Part shown: piece by piece, positions 13,516 to 14,605 of the stretch
Numbering within the stretch: the first letter of the stretch is position 1
How the letters are laid out: each line of letters opens with the position of its first letter
Assembly (NCBI GenBank): GCA_051872335.1
Contig: JBJEDT010000013.1
Location: 1-14,605, forward strand
From: SUG2458 sp051872335
Lineage (GTDB): Bacteria > Bacillota_I > Bacilli_A > RFN20 > CAG-826
Reading direction: 5' to 3'
DNA: 14,605 nt
Program-made: the position numbers and the translations under genes
The notes under the pieces: generated by a model
The model's input: the letters and a program-made list of their open reading frames with translations, nothing else
What the model was told of the DNA's origin: nothing
Database searches by the model: none

Positions 13516-14605
13516 ATGAGACGTGTAATTGGATTTTGTAATTTACATAATTCACCATCATTAGGTGAATTAACAAAAAATCGTACTCTTGCTTCCACAT
13601 CTTTTTTAGGAAGATTTGCTTTTATTGATTTTACACTTTCTAATTTTTCAAATTCTGGTGTTGATGAAATTGGTATTCTATGCCAAGATCACGTACGTTC
13701 ATTAACTAAACATTTGGGTTTTCAAAATTCTTGGAATATTAATACTAAGATTGGTTCCAATGTTGTTATGTATAATGAAGAAAAATTTAATAATCCTCGC
13801 TATAATAATGATTTAAATAATATTAGAGCAAATGACTGGTTCTTAATTAGGTCTAATGCTGAATTTGTTGTTATTGCTCCTGTACATTTTTTATGTACTA
13901 TTGATTTCAGTAAAGTAATTGATGATCACATTAAATCTGGAGCAGATGTTACAGTTGTTTATAAACGCATTGACTATGCTAAAGAAGCTTGTATTGGAGT
14001 AAAGGCTTTAGAAGTAGATGACAATAAAAAAGTAATAAATATTTATGAAAACCGTGGTGCAAATAATAATGCAAATATTTCTCTTGAAAGTTATGTAATG
14101 ACAAAAGATTACTTAAGAAAAATTTTAAAAGAGTCATTAGAAATTTCATCTGTTTTTAGTTTAACTGATTATTTAGCACATTGTATTAATTCTATTAATT
14201 TAAAAGGTTATGAATACACTGGTTTTGTTAGATGTGTTGATAGTCTTGAAAAATATCTTGATGTATCACTTGAAATGTTTTCATATGATAAACGTAAAGA
14301 ATTATTTAAAGAAGGTTGGCCAATCTATACTGTAACTCACGATACTCCACCAACTAGATATGGTAGTAATGCAAAAGTTAGTAATTCAATTGTTGCTAAT
14401 GGTGCAATTATTGATGGAACAGTAGAAAATTCAATTATTTCTCGTTCTGTAGTTGTTTCTTCTGGAGCAAAGGTTACTAACTCTATCATCTTAACTGAAA
14501 CTTATATTTCTAATGATACTGTTTTAGATTATTGTATTGTTGATAAGTATTCTCGTATTTTATGTGTTAAGGAATTAAAAGGTAAAAAGACCAATCCTAT
14601 TTATG
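13516..14605 (+). CDS. glgD: GlgD, GlgC-like partner subunit of ADP-glucose pyrophosphorylase (3' end cut by window)
   Basis: The frame stays open from the ATG to the window end, giving 363 residues; GlgD is usually about 365-380 aa, so only the last few codons are missing. It parallels GlgC but lacks its catalytic features. The N-terminal loop reads CNLHNSPSLGELTKNR instead of GGKGTRL, and the place of GDHIYKM is taken by PVHFLCTIDF. It keeps the structural GRFAFIDFTLSNFSNSG block and a C-terminal beta-helix region (about 285-350) with repeats such as SNSIV, ENSII and TNSII. GlgD raises the activity of GlgC in the heteromer. The Shine-Dalgarno AGGAGGT (13503-13509) overlaps the glgC stop, so the pair is co-translated. 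Further glg genes probably follow beyond the edge. Confidence 0.94.
   Translation, partial: MRRVIGFCNLHNSPSLGELTKNRTLASTSFLGRFAFIDFTLSNFSNSGVDEIGILCQDHVRSLTKHLGFQNSWNINTKIGSNVVMYNEEKFNNPRYNNDLNNIRANDWFLIRSNAEFVVIAPVHFLCTIDFSKVIDDHIKSGADVTVVYKRIDYAKEACIGVKALEVDDNKKVINIYENRGANNNANISLESYVMTKDYLRKILKESLEISSVFSLTDYLAHCINSINLKGYEYTGFVRCVDSLEKYLDVSLEMFSYDKRKELFKEGWPIYTVTHDTPPTRYGSNAKVSNSIVANGAIIDGTVENSIISRSVVVSSGAKVTNSIILTETYISNDTVLDYCIVDKYSRILCVKELKGKKTNPIY

Overview
The window is a stretch of AT-rich chromosome from a low-GC Gram-positive bacterium. The gene content and order (gmk ... rsmB-rlmN ... rsgA-rpe ... and an opposing rpmB) match the classic Firmicutes locus. The strong AT bias, short intergenic gaps and missing members of that locus suggest a streamlined gut Bacilli/Erysipelotrichia-type or Mollicutes-related lineage. 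That placement is inference, not proof. All Trp codons I read are TGG and none of the complete genes ends in TGA, so the standard bacterial code fits.

Positions 1-1326: a promoter drives gmk (guanylate kinase) and a small protein of unknown function. The latter has a DUF1904/tautomerase-like N-terminal part and a Cys/His-rich acidic tail. A strong terminator follows. Positions 1327-5911: a second promoter with the same hexamers (TTGCTT, 17 bp, TAAAAT) drives a tight five-gene operon: an RsmB-like protein that appears to have lost its catalytic residues, rlmN, rsgA, rpe and a six-helix membrane protein. This is a ribosome-maturation cluster plus one pentose-phosphate enzyme. A hairpin that fills the whole gap ends this operon and, from the other side, rpmB.

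Positions 5910-6740: two minus-strand genes, rpmB (ribosomal protein bL28, with a hairpin or operator at the start of its leader) and a small two-helix membrane protein. Positions 6745-12287: a divergent, self-contained operon with its own extended -10 promoter and terminator. It encodes JetA (kleisin-like), JetB (DUF4194, MksE-like) and JetC (1126-aa SMC-like ATPase), the loop-extruding part of a Wadjet/MksBEF complex. The nuclease subunit JetD is not in the window, and the operon visibly terminates after jetC.

Positions 12300-14605: start of a glycogen operon, with glgC (ADP-glucose pyrophosphorylase) followed by glgD, the GlgC-like non-catalytic partner, which is cut by the window end.

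Main points of interest are the JetABC set without JetD, the intact but apparently catalytically dead RsmB homologue, and the Cys/His-tailed protein behind gmk.
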